From positions 2,480,001-2,544,000 of the forward strand of contig JAHCAY010000001.1 in the NCBI GenBank assembly GCA_019634575.1: DNA of 64,000 nucleotides. Reading direction: 5' to 3'. Of this stretch, positions 51,803-60,734 are shown piece by piece (position 1 is the stretch's first letter; each line of letters starts with the position of its first letter). The notes under the pieces are model-generated. The model worked only from the letters and a program-made list of their open reading frames with translations. It had not been told where the DNA came from and made no database searches. The position numbers were made by a program, and so were the translations under genes. This DNA is from Candidatus Didemnitutus sp. (lineage in GTDB: Bacteria; Verrucomicrobiota; Verrucomicrobiia; Opitutales; Opitutaceae).

Positions 51803-52330
51803 TCACTTGGACTTCACTTTGCCGGCGGCGAACCGTCGAAAAGCGGTAACTCTCGCCGGTGATGGCGATGACGGCGTGATGCAGGAAGCGGTCGAGGACG
51901 GCATCGGCGGTGGGCGTCTGGAGCAACTGCCCCAGTCTTCGAGCGGTCGGTTGCTGGTCATGATCGTGGAGCGCGTTTCATAGCGGCGCATGATGACTTC
52001 AGGCGCAGATACTCGCCGGACGCTGGCTCGCGCGCAGGCCCATGTCGTCGATGATGAGCAGATCAGGTTTGATGTAGCCGCAGGACGCGATCGCGCTGCC
52101 CGAGCGTCGGCGAGGATCGCTGGTTTGAAAGATCGAGCGATAACACCGACGCGCGAAACCTAAACGCTGGCGGATCGCCTCGTAGCCGATCACTGGGCCA
52201 AGTGACTTTTGCCGACGCCCGGGCGGTCGATGAGCCAACGTGGTTTCAGCGCGGATAAAGTGCCCGGCTGCCGGGATTCGTGGTGTCTGCTTGCTGCGGG
52301 AATCGGTTGACCTCAATCAAACTTAATCGG
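51803..52330 (-). pseudogene. istB: istB (IS21 helper ATPase) remnant
   Basis: Pieces of IstB are spread over different frames: KPDLLIIDDMGLRASQRPAS (Walker B region, 52010-52070), then MRRYETRSTIMTSNRPLEDW G, then TPTADAVLDRFLHHAVIAIT and GESYRF, ending near RFAAGKVKSK. The order is right but at least two frameshifts separate them, and the N-terminal Walker A is not recognisable. Confidence 0.75.
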
Positions 52331-54064
52331 AAGCGGCTTGAGCCGGTTGAAGTCGGCGAGCTTCACCCGACGCTGGTTGCGCTGCTGGCGCGTTGACTTC
52401 GTCCGCGAGCACGAGGGTCAAAAAACTCTTCGGTTTAGGAATCGATTGGCGGCGGCTTCTGCGCGCGGCCACACGGACAGCGTCTCGCGCGGCCGGAGGT
52501 CATCTGGACCGGTGGAACTGGTTCATGGTTCGTCTGTGGTAATGCCGCAGGTCGCGGATGGCGGTCAGGATTGCAGGAAGTCGATCTGCACGACGTGCTC
52601 GTCAGGTTGGTGCGAGTTCACGCACCTCGCGCGCAAACGCCAGCGCCGGGAATGCGGCGGCGCGACCGGTAGGTTCAAACCCGCCACGGGGCGCCAGCGC
52701 CAGCAATCCCTGCATAATGCGTCCGGTGGACCGCGATTACGGTGCCCTCGGCCCACGCGCGGTGTTGCGGGCCGATCAACCGACAACGTTCCAACAGATG
52801 CCAGCGCCGCTCGACGGCGACGTTTACAGCTGCGCGGACACCCCGCCGCCGCCGTCATAACGATCCAAACGCCGCTCGCTGCCTGCGGTGAATCGGTAGC
52901 TCCATGCACACGTTACTCTTCGAACGCGCCTCCCATGCGCCCACGCCTCGCGGCCAAACCGCCTCCGGCGGCGCGGGCAATGCAGTTCCGGCGGGAACCG
53001 CCACGTCGCCGTCGCGATGCGGCCATGCGCTTCGCCTCCTCGAGAAACACGGAACGGGCTCGCCAGCTTGCCGAGCTTTTCCAGCGCCGCGCCAGCGCTC
53101 AGCCGGGGTGGCGATCGACCTGTTGGCGGATCAATTGACGGATGCCAGCGTGTCAGGCATTCTCATTGCCGCTCCCAGTCAGTGAGGCGGCGTTACTGCG
53201 CGGCGAGACTCTCAAACTCCACGACCCTTGAGCGCGCTGTTCAGACATGTTTGACGCCGGCGCGACCGCGCCCGCCCGGCGCCAGGCTGCCGGCCGCCCG
53301 TCGCAGCAACGCCGTGCCGTAATGCGCGCAAAAACTCCACTGCTTCCGGTTGGGTTCCGGATCAAACCAGGTCGACTCGATCATGCGACCATTTTCATCA
53401 TTATCCGGCACGATCGTCCCTTGACGCCGCCGATGGCGCGGAAGGCGTTTTCAAACCCAACGGATCACCGTCTCGGTGTCCTGTATGAACCAACGCTGTA
53501 GCCTTTAGCGAGTGCGAGAGCACCGCTCCGGAACAGATGCGGTCAGCGAGCGACGCCCGGACTTACCGCGCCGCGCCCGCCAGGCGTCGACTGCATTCTC
53601 CGCGCCCGGCTCGCACTCCATCCGCCAGTTGCGGCGGCTCGACCGTCGGCCGCAGCCGCCGGACAGACAACCCGAAGACGCGCGCTGGCGGCGAAGCGGA
53701 ACTGCTCCTGGGGTCCTGATGAATTACTTCGCCGTCAGCCGCCCTCACCTGCCTCCGGTTGGACGCCTCCTGCAACACCGAACTCGCCGGCTGGCTTGCG
53801 AGCCGACGCCGGGTTGCGGCGGCATTGTTTGACTCGGAGCCGGCCGCGGGTTCGTGGCGGCATTGGCTCACCCCCCAGCGTCGTCTCCAGCCAGCGGCCC
53901 CGCCGGTACAGGCTGGGAAGCGGGATTCGATGGCGCAACGCTTGCCGCCCGCCGCGATCTGGTCGACGGTCCACCTTCAGCTCTCGGGCGATCCGACGCT
54001 TCGACCAGCCGCGCTCGGCCAGCACTATTATCGACTGTTGGAGGTTCACTTTGATGCGGTTCAT
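52331..54064 (-). pseudogene. istA: istA (IS21 transposase) remnant
   Basis: The start is clear: MNRIKVNLQQSIIVLAERGW, SKRRIARELKVDR at 54064 downwards, the HTH of IstA. Further on only scattered pieces such as HVVQIDFLQS (about 52570-52600, near the DDE motif region) can be found among stops. The gene is decayed. Confidence 0.65.
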
Positions 54065-54308
54065 TACCCCTCCGGCGAAGCACAACTTCGCCTTCGGCGT
54101 AAACTACCCCGCTCAAAGGTGGTGGCATTTCACTCCGGCGCGCCTGGTGGCATTCGCCCCGGCCGTGACACTTCGCACTATAGCCGGTTTGAGTCGCGTG
54201 GCTTTACTTGCTTCGAGGTGAACTCTGCTCCTTGGCTGATGCGGAGGAATTCAGGTTGCCAAGGACAGCAGGTTTAGGGGTGGGAGTTCTTGTTGCCGCG
54301 TTCGGACG

Positions 54309-54337
54309 GTAAGCAGCACGTGCAATGCGTCACCTCT
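54309..54337. repeat. copy 2 of the 29-30-bp repeat, at the IS66 left end
   Basis: Begins GTAAGCAGCACGTGCAATGC; matches 49504-49533 except for two substitutions and one missing A. Confidence 0.6.
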
Positions 54338-54502
54338 GCCGCGAGAAGCTCGACGGAATGCCTTTTCGGTGATCGCCCGGCACGCTGCCCGCATCATCCA
54401 GTCAGCGGGCTTCTTCATTGACGACTCATCGTAGCGCCGTCGACTGGGGGCTCATTGAGGATGATGACTACTGCCTACGAGTCGTTCTCGTAGTAGCCAC
54501 CA

Positions 54503-55945
54503 TTACGAGGCAGACCAACGAGCGGGAGTGAGAGCTGCGATATCGTCTTGGTTGGTCATCTGCGACCACAGGCGCGTGAGCACGTCGCGGGGTGCAAGCG
54601 AGCGGATCTTTCCGTGGCGCTGCGGGGCCCGACGATCAGTAGATGGCAGGCGCGACCGGCGTCCCAGGGATGGCCGATGAGAAGGCCAGTTCTTCTTTCC
54701 GATGGCCGAGGGCGGATGGCGTTTCATTGAAGGTTATTGGCGGAAAGCGACTCTCGCTGTGGCGCAGATGCGCGGTGAGCAGTTCCCAGTTATCGAGCAG
54801 ATACGTGCAGGCCTTGCCGGTGAGCGAGCGCGGCAGATGGCGACGCAGGCCGATCGCGGTCCAACGCAGCCAACGCGCAGGGAGTCGAAGAGCGAAGGTG
54901 CTCGCTGGCGCGCGCGGCCGCGCCGTGCCAACATTCGCGGCGTCCCATTCGCGTTCACGCAGGTAAAGTTCGCCGATCAAGCGTAACGCTCCAGGGTTCT
55001 GCCGCCTTCGGCGATTCGGCAACATCTGATTTGTTTTTGCGCGTGCTCTAACAACCCAGCCACGACATATTCGCGCTGCCATTCAGCAAACGGATGCCTG
55101 ACGCATCGGACTTCGGCAGTCGCTGTTGGTCGCCGAGTAGGGACGTGAGTTCGCCGTGTCCGGCGCGACAGCCGCCAATCGAAGACGACATCTACCGCCG
55201 GGGCGCTGATCACCCACAGCCAACGCAGGTTGTCCCTCCGCGTTTTCATCCGGGTCGTTGCATCGCACCGGGGTCTCGTCGGCTGGACGTAAACCACCGC
55301 GACAACTGGTTTTATCCGCCGATGAGCTCGGCTCCAGCCACTGCGGTGATCGCGTCCAATCGGCCATCGTCTGTCGCGAATCGACGCGCTTTGGCGCGCG
55401 ACATCTGCTCCAAGCGATACAGCGGTGCGTGATCGACGTATTTGCTGGGCGCAGATCAGGGCGCTCTTAGCCCCGCGACGCTAGCCGCCCTGCAGGACGC
55501 CGGGGAGCGGGCGCGATCACCGGGAGTTTCTCCGCGGTCGTCGCGTTTGCGCTAAACCTTCGGCTGATCCACGTTTGAAAACTGCGGCAGCTTTCCCATC
55601 GGCCTGAAGGTCCGCTCTCATCCAATGCGCTCAGTATCATGTCTCGGGCTCCGCGCGCACCGGCTCCGGCACGATCTCGATCGTCTCCTTCACCAGCACC
55701 TTCGCGAAGGTTTCCGCGACGAGGCGCTTTTCCACGAGCGCACTGGCGCTCGCAGGTGATCGTCTGGTCAGGCGCCTCGCTACACTGACCGTGAGCTTTT
55801 CAACTCGACCGGCACCGGCAGCGCGCCAGATCGAGCTGCTGTCTTGCCCGCACCAGAAGCGGCGCGCCTGGCCCTCGATCTGCTTTTCAACACCGGTTCT
55901 CCTCGCGCAGGAACTGGATTTCTTCGGGGTTGATCGCTGACACAC
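54503..55945 (-). pseudogene. tnpC: tnpC (IS66 transposase) remnant
   Basis: Recognisable IS66 transposase segments in shifting frames: LVKETIEIVPEPVRAEPE near 55650, ADETPVRCNDPDE (55230-55270), WLWVISAPAVDVVFDWRLSR, GALRLIGELYLREREWDAAN, LPRSLTGKACTYLLDNWELL, TAHLRHSESRF, SAIGKKNW and MTNQDDIAALTPARW at the end (54503). Many frameshifts and stops. Confidence 0.8.
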
Positions 55946-56084
55946 TCACGTCGGCGCGATAAGAGCAGGGCGCACCAAGTTCCGCGCGCGGTATATTATT
56001 TTCGCTCAGCGCTCATACGCTGCTGGCGAACCTGTAAGCTCCACACTCATTCCAGCAACAGCACTCAGTGCGGCTTCAGGGGAC

Positions 56085-56390
56085 TCCTCAGCGCACTTCC
56101 GCTGCGTCAGCCACGGCGTCCTGTTTTATCTGATCGCTTCGCCAACGCCTGCGCCGGTGCTTCCCATGAGCATCTTCAGTCGAGTGCGCGACTGGTTGAT
56201 GAAGCGAAGACCGCGCCGCTGCCGCGGATCTCCTCGAGTTGCTCCCACCCGACGCTGCGCGTCCGCAGACCGTTAAACTGCTTGCGCATGTCCTGAGCAC
56301 CTGCGCGGTCACGCCGCAGGGAAGGCGAGCATCGCGGTGGCTCCGCAACGCCCGCACCAGCACGGCGGGCTTCCGCATCGTCGCCGCACT
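56085..56390 (-). pseudogene. tnpB: tnpB (IS66 accessory) remnant
   Basis: Read on the minus strand, DMRKQFNGL (about 56285) and GSGAVFASS are degraded forms of the IS66 TnpB start and GAVFAF-NRSRTRLK segment. Short and frameshifted. Confidence 0.6.
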
Positions 56391-56399
56391 GACCACGCC

Positions 56400-56697
56400 G
56401 TGGACAAGCCGCCGCTAAGGGCTGGCGGCGCCGGTTTCTGTTGCCGACAACGCTGCACCTGCGCCATTACATCGCGCGCACCCACTGCGCAGCTGGGCGT
56501 TTGCGTTGCCGCTCTCATCGACAGCCGCCCAGTGCGCAAACGTCGAGCAGCAGCCCCTCGCGCTTCGCGAACGCCATCTGGTTCAAGCCGCTCTCGCGAT
56601 ACGCCCGCACGTAGTCGGCGCGCTGCGCCACCGACATCCGACGCCGCCCGCGCGAATCGCGTTCCGCATCTATCACCTCCGCCACAATCGTTCCCAT
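56400..56697 (-). pseudogene. tnpA: tnpA (IS66 HTH protein) remnant
   Basis: MSVAQRADYVRAYRESGLNQ, MAFAKREGL (within 56515-56697) is the N-terminal HTH of an IS66 TnpA-like protein; it runs into stops after about 60 codons. Confidence 0.55.
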
Positions 56698-56756
56698 CCC
56701 GCCACTTTACCGCGCTCAATCATCCACGCCTAGGAGGACGCCGACCGGACGCTTAC

Positions 56757-57102
56757 CGCTGCCCGCGACTGGTTGCCGCATTACAGATGATGTTCGATTT
56801 GGTGGTCGAGGACTCCACTGGCTTGTTTCCCTCAGGGAATCTTGCGGCCTCGGACCCGCGGTCCATCTGGCCGCCTCGCGCACGCACGGCCGGAATCGTC
56901 GCAGCGAGTCGACAGGCTACGACACCAGCGGGCCGATCAAAGCGTGGGAAAATGCCCGAAATCCTACGGCGCTAATCATAGCCTGGCATCTCACCCGCTA
57001 TTGGTTGCCGCTCTTAACCGACTCCACCGGACGGAGCGCAAGTGGGGGGAGGATGCAGACGGGTGACAGCGACTCGGCGCTGGCGCGACGTTTGCCGCCT
57101 GG
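56757..57102. other. gap between IS66 remnant and toxin locus
   Basis: 346 bp without a convincing gene. It holds one copy of the 25-26-bp repeat (56954-56978) also found at 60332-60357. Open frames here (for example 56842-57066) have no protein-like features. Confidence 0.55.
56954..56978. repeat. downstream flank repeat of the orphan toxin cassette
   Basis: GCCCGAAATCCTACGGCGCT followed by AATCA; identical to 60332-60357 except one substitution and one A fewer. It lies 125 bp past the stop of the lipoprotein gene. Confidence 0.7.
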
Positions 57103-57516
57103 TCATTGCGGCCGTTGCGGCGGAATCGGGTAGCGCTCGGGCGGGTTCACCACTTCGACTTTGAAGGCCTTGTCCGCTCCATAGACGAAGACGATTTCAC
57201 CCTTGAAGTTGCGCTTCACCCGCTGACGAAGATCAAACTTCTGCTCGTGCGCCTGTTCTTGCGCGTCCTTCCAGCGCACTGTGAACACGTCGTTCGGACG
57301 CGAGGACACCGGACCTCCGTTGATCTTTGCGCTCGACGGAATAACAATGCCCCCGCCGTAGTTATACTCATCGGTGCTGTCGAGAACTTTAGTCTCGGTG
57401 ATTCGCTCTTCACTGAGATTTACGACAAGTATCCGATAATAGTATTCGCGAGCGATCATCTGGCAGCCGGACAATCCCAGACCGAGCACCAAGGTGGCAA
57501 GCGTGGCGATTTTCAT
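57103..57516 (-). CDS. lipoprotein, candidate immunity protein for the DUF2235 toxin
   Basis: 137 aa. Signal II sequence MKIATLATLVLGLGLSGCQM with lipobox LSGC. The mature part is a small beta-rich domain (ILVVNLSEERITETKVLDST, VFTVRWKDAQEQAHEQKFDL, GEIVFVYGADKAFKVEV). No family is recognised. It starts 6 bp after the stop of the DUF2235-Rhs tip gene. Immunity proteins of Tle1-type lipase effectors are typically periplasmic lipoproteins, so this is a natural immunity candidate. Confidence 0.75.
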   Translation of the reverse strand: MKIATLATLVLGLGLSGCQMIAREYYYRILVVNLSEERITETKVLDSTDEYNYGGGIVIPSSAKINGGPVSSRPNDVFTVRWKDAQEQAHEQKFDLRQRVKRNFKGEIVFVYGADKAFKVEVVNPPERYPIPPQRPQ

Positions 57517-57522
57517 GGGAGG

Positions 57523-58509
57523 TTAGCGAGGACGCTTGGGGAAGAGGTTGTGTGGGAACTTACGACTGAGATCGTGCGGTGTGGTGTTGCCGGTCGGCGT
57601 ATAGTCCGGCAGCGGCCCGAACGGCACTCCTGCAGCCCGGCCCTGATTCCAGATATATTCCAGCGGTGCGCGGCTGAGATCATTGGTATCCTTGCCGTGA
57701 CCGCGTCCAATATCCGAATGGTCCCCGGGGAATCTCTGCTCATCAAAACCATTCCGGTCGCCAAGTCGAGTCAGCGGAAAAAGGAAGCGCCGCTCATTTT
57801 GGGCGGTAGCTTGGGCGGCGTTGCCCACGGTGCCGGGCAGATTCATGCGGATCCCGATGTTGATGTCGTTACCGGGCACGCCGAACGAACCGACGGTGTC
57901 GAACAACCCGACGAAACGGATGACGAATTCGCATTCCCCCGGCGGCTTGTTCGTGCCGGCCCGCAGCTTATGCTTCAAGTTGCCGCCGTAAGCGGGATCA
58001 TAACCGCGCTCGTTGAGCAGATTGGCGAACTCACGCGCCAGTGCTGCGCCCCGACTGAAGCCAACAATGTCAACGTAGCGGTCTCCCGAATCGACTGCTT
58101 GGATGAAGTCGCGGTAGGCCGCCTCCAAACGGTTGTGCCCGCCGGCGCCGGTCAAACCACCAACAGCGCGTGTGCCAAAACTGCTGCCGACTCCGCGATA
58201 ATAATACGCTAAACCAGAATAAGCATCGTGCAGTATGAGCACATTGGTGCCGCTCTTGCGACTGTTGCCAGTGCCATCGAAAAAGTAACCTGCCAGCCCG
58301 AGCACATCGACATTGCTGATCGAATCGTTGGCCACAACACCGTAAAGATTCGAACTACCTTCCTCCTCGATCGGGTCTCTATTTAGCCAGCGTCCTGTGT
58401 TCGGGCTGAAATATCTTAGGCCAGATATTGCAGTGCGGGAACCCGGGAACTGCGAGTTTTCGGGTTCAGGCCCGAACGCCGGCAACGCATACTTGGCTTC
58501 GATTTGCAT
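57523..58509 (-). CDS. orphan Rhs tip with DUF2235 (Tle1-like) hydrolase domain
   Basis: 328 aa. Residues about 30-72 are the last part of an Rhs core: [20 protein letters not shown], then [20 protein letters not shown]. After this [14 protein letters not shown] opens a DUF2235 alpha/beta hydrolase; nucleophile Ser is in [39 protein letters not shown] and [33 protein letters not shown] (Asp/His) continue the fold. DUF2235 contains the Tle1 phospholipase effectors. An in-frame stop precedes the ATG closely, so the Rhs core itself is absent: this is a displaced tip. Confidence 0.85.
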   Translation of the reverse strand: MQIEAKYALPAFGPEPENSQFPGSRTAISGLRYFSPNTGRWLNRDPIEEEGSSNLYGVVANDSISNVDVLGLAGYFFDGTGNSRKSGTNVLILHDAYSGLAYYYRGVGSSFGTRAVGGLTGAGGHNRLEAAYRDFIQAVDSGDRYVDIVGFSRGAALAREFANLLNERGYDPAYGGNLKHKLRAGTNKPPGECEFVIRFVGLFDTVGSFGVPGNDINIGIRMNLPGTVGNAAQATAQNERRFLFPLTRLGDRNGFDEQRFPGDHSDIGRGHGKDTNDLSRAPLEYIWNQGRAAGVPFGPLPDYTPTGNTTPHDLSRKFPHNLFPKRPR

Positions 58510-58535
58510 CGCCGCGCGTCAGTGCTGTCGGACCG

Positions 58536-58943
58536 CTACCAATTCTCCACGATCAGGCCGGGCACGCGGCCGAACTCGCCGAGATTACCGGTAACCACAC
58601 AAGCGCCGAGGGCGAGCGCCTGGCCGGCAAGCAGCCCATCGTAGGGACCGATTGGCTGAGCATTGGGCTTGAGGGTCGCCAAGTAGGCGCGAACGTTGCC
58701 GGCGAACGCCGCGGCGTCCGCGTCAAAAGAGGCGACATCGGGAAAGATCGCGCGCAGTTGGGCCACGCGCTGTCGATGCTTCGGGTTTCCCGATTTGGCC
58801 GCCCCATACTCGAGTTCGCTCAGCACAATCGCGGAGACTCGGCAGAATGGCAGCTCTGTGAGCAATCGGTCTCGCAGCGCCAGATCTGCTTCTCCGCCCC
58901 GCAGAAAACGGGAGAAAACGTTGGTGTCGGGAAGATAGATCAC
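58536..58943 (-). CDS. vapC: VapC-type PIN-domain toxin
   Basis: 135 aa. MIYLPDTNVFSRFLRGGE carries the first acidic residue, ELEYGAAKSGNPKHRQRVAQ the Glu, PIGPYDGLLAGQALALGACV the third Asp and VVTGNLGEFGRVPGLIVENW the C-terminal signature. PIN RNases cleave RNA (often initiator tRNA). The antitoxin gene lies 12 bp upstream. Confidence 0.92.
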   Translation of the reverse strand: MIYLPDTNVFSRFLRGGEADLALRDRLLTELPFCRVSAIVLSELEYGAAKSGNPKHRQRVAQLRAIFPDVASFDADAAAFAGNVRAYLATLKPNAQPIGPYDGLLAGQALALGACVVTGNLGEFGRVPGLIVENW

Positions 58944-58955
58944 GAGGACCAGCGC

Positions 58956-59222
58956 TCAGGATTCGCGAAGGGGAAAATCCGAAGCGGACCCGAAGAGCGC
59001 TGCCAGCGCCTTCCGGCGCTTCGCCAAATCGACCGGGTCGCTCGCGACAAAGCCGGAGGCCGTTGGCGTGAGCGTGAAAGTCTTTCCGACGGGCACCTGC
59101 AACCCCGCAGGCAAGCGCAGCGCGGCAGAATTGCCGGACTTGAACACCTTGCCCATTGGCGGACGGCTCACCGCTACGGAGCGGGAGCGCGGGGATTTTG
59201 GCGTCGTCGAGGAGGATTTCAT
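58956..59222 (-). CDS. vapB: VapB-type AbrB antitoxin
   Basis: 88 aa from ATG 59222 (MKSSSTT); a start at 59156 (MGKVFKSGNS) would give only the conserved part. KVFKSGNSAALRLPAGLQVP, VGKTFTLTP is the SpoVT/AbrB DNA-binding swapped hairpin of VapB antitoxins, and the tail DPVDLAKRRKALAALFGSAS is the toxin-binding region. It is expected to repress its own operon with VapC. Confidence 0.87.
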   Translation of the reverse strand: MKSSSTTPKSPRSRSVAVSRPPMGKVFKSGNSAALRLPAGLQVPVGKTFTLTPTASGFVASDPVDLAKRRKALAALFGSASDFPLRES

Positions 59223-59384
59223 CGTATCTACACCGTATATCCCATCTGCGGTGGCACAAGAGAATTCAACCAAACGGAATATGACCGACGATCACTTCTG
59301 CGGTGCTGCCCGTTACCGTAGAGCGGGCACATCCTGGTCGGAAGCTTAAGGTTTTTTGCCGTGCGGAGCTGGTAGGCCAGTAAT

Positions 59385-59690
59385 TTGGGGAAGGCCTCCA
59401 AACTCACCCTCGAGGTATCCGAGCTGGAGAAAACCCCAGCGAAGAAAGGATTGCTTAAGCAGGTCCGAAAAACACTGGGGCTTCTTGAAACCAATCTCAA
59501 GCATCCGGGCCTCAACACCCACGAATACCAATCGTTGAGTGGAGCCAACGGCGAGCGAGTGTGGGAGGCATACGCGCAGAACAACACACCCGGTGCCTAC
59601 CGCGTGTTCTTTCATTACGGCCCTGATGAGCTGGACGGCAAAAAGCGCGTCCCCGTGCTGACGATTATCGCGATTACACCGCACCCGTGA
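59385..59690 (+). CDS. RelE/ParE-like small protein
   Basis: 101 aa from TTG 59385; an in-frame stop 10 bases upstream excludes a longer protein. The segment LKQVRKTLGLLETNLKHPGL, NTHEYQSLSGANGERVWEAY, AQNNTPGAYRVFFHYGPDEL and VPVLTIIAITPHP has the beta-sheet and C-terminal TPHP pattern of RelE-superfamily toxins. No antitoxin gene is recognised next to it; the convergent frameshifted gene at 59695 ends 4 bp away. Confidence 0.7.
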   Translation: MGKASKLTLEVSELEKTPAKKGLLKQVRKTLGLLETNLKHPGLNTHEYQSLSGANGERVWEAYAQNNTPGAYRVFFHYGPDELDGKKRVPVLTIIAITPHP

Positions 59691-59694
59691 TCGC

Positions 59695-60173
59695 CTAGAG
59701 TCGCACGTCATCATCCATACCGCGATCACGCGGGTGGAACTTGGCGTGCATCTTCTTGATGTCCTCCAGATCGGGACGGACGTAGCAACCTCACTTTGAA
59801 GCGGCGGCAACCGCACTCCCCGAAACCATGCTTCAAGATGAGAGACGGTGCAGGTGTCTAACATGACCGTGTAATCGAAGGCATAGCGGTGGTCACGCCC
59901 ATGCAGAGCATCCACGATAGACTCTTTCGACAGAATCAGCACCGCCTGTGTCTGCAACGGGGCGATCAGCATGCCTCGTTCGCCAAAAGCGACTGGCGAT
60001 GGCAGCACCGTACTCCCGGTGACCTCAATCGGGCAGCAGAAAATTCCCGCCAGGTGCTCTAGCTGCGGCAGTTCTTTAATCCATGTCTCCCGCAAGCCGT
60101 TCCAATCATCGAGCAGGACATGCTGATGCAGCAAAGCCCAGAGATCAGACGGTATTTTGAGAGCTGAGTTCAA
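59695..60173 (-). pseudogene. frameshifted gene of unknown function
   Basis: From ATG 60173 about 125 codons read well (MNSALKIPSDLWALLHQHVL, LDDWNGLRETWIKELPQLEH, LAGIFCCPIEVTGSTVLPSP, YAFDYTVMLDTCTVSHLEAW). The continuing protein-like sequence YVRPDLEDIKKMHAKFHPRD, RGMDDDVRL with stop at 59695 is in another frame, so a single-base indel lies near 59785-59795. It may be a decayed gene or a sequencing error. No family is recognised. Confidence 0.55.
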
Positions 60174-60331
60174 CGACTGGTAAATGCGCAGGCGAGCTTC
60201 GCACCTGCAATCGTGGAGGGTTCGTGTGCCGAGAAACTGCTCAGTGACGATTCCTCATTCTTTGGCACGCTGCTCCTGACCGTGCTTTCGTTGGCTTGGG
60301 GGGCACTTTTAGAACGATATCGTGGTTAAAA

Positions 60332-60357
60332 GCCCGAAAATCCTACGACGCTAATCA
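60332..60357. repeat. downstream flank repeat of the main Rhs/immunity unit
   Basis: GCCCGAAAATCCTACGACGC then TAATCA; second copy of the repeat at 56954-56978. It lies 57 bp past the stop of the small membrane protein gene. Confidence 0.7.
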
Positions 60358-60413
60358 CGTCTCGTCCTACAACGCGAAATTGGCCCGGAACAGGTTGCCA
60401 CATTGATGAACCC

Positions 60414-60734
60414 TTAATCGGGTTTCACTTTAGAAATCAGAATTAGGGCACCAATAACAGATGCTACGACACCCGCAAACAGAAGAACGAATACATAAAC
60501 AATAAATCGCTTCGGTTCACCGGACAAAGAAATATTTTTTCCGCCTGACTTGAAATGACCCACAGTAATAACGTGCCAGATAAATGCCCAAAACGCGGCG
60601 TTACAGGTAATGATTACGACAGGGTCCGCAAGTCGTGGCAGCCGACCGTGAACGCGGATCAAGGCGTAGGCGAAAACGCCAGTCGCACAGAGTAATGCCG
60701 AGACATAGGTTAGTGTTAGGAATTGTCGTTTCAT
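60414..60734 (-). CDS. small membrane protein, candidate Rhs immunity protein
   Basis: 106 aa with three transmembrane segments (LTYVSALLCATGVFAYALI, PVVIITCNAAFWAFIWHVIT, FIVYVFVLLFAGVVASVIGA). Its ATG overlaps the stop of the Rhs gene as ATGA (60731-60734), so it is made together with the toxin tip. A membrane immunity protein would suit a toxin acting at the inner membrane. Codon use is clearly AT-richer than the Rhs core. No family is recognised. Confidence 0.78.
   Translation of the reverse strand: MKRQFLTLTYVSALLCATGVFAYALIRVHGRLPRLADPVVIITCNAAFWAFIWHVITVGHFKSGGKNISLSGEPKRFIVYVFVLLFAGVVASVIGALILISKVKPD

Larger units (their letters stand above)
51603..54169 (-). mobile_element. decayed IS21-family element with complete ends
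   Basis: Inverted terminal repeats of about 53 bp: left 51603-51656 starts TGTCACCGCCGGGGTTAAAT, right 54117-54169 (complement) starts TGTCACGGCCGGGGCGAATG. Each contains two internal copies of a GCCGGGG-AAATGCC-type unit, as in IS21. Target duplication CTTCGC is at 51597-51602 and 54170-54175. Size 2567 bp fits the family. Both genes inside (istA, istB, minus strand) are broken by frameshifts. Confidence 0.88.
54309..56756 (-). mobile_element. decayed IS66-family element
   Basis: Remnants of the three IS66 genes occur in the standard order on the minus strand (tnpA about 56.7 kb, tnpB about 56.3 kb, tnpC 55.9-54.5 kb). Probable ends are GTAAGC at 54309 and, on the complement, GTAAGCGTCCGGTCGGCG starting at 56756, giving 2448 bp, the usual size. 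Beyond GTAAGC the two ends match poorly and no 8-bp target duplication is seen, so limits are tentative. Confidence 0.65.

Noticed and set aside
52338..54277. Plus-strand frames across the IS21 element
   Set aside because: Antisense of decayed istA/istB; the minus strand shows the family motifs.
59346..59694. Extension of the minus-strand frame from 60173 down to 59346
   Set aside because: That part is antisense to the RelE-like gene and has no protein-like composition; the genuine continuation is in another frame ending at 59695.
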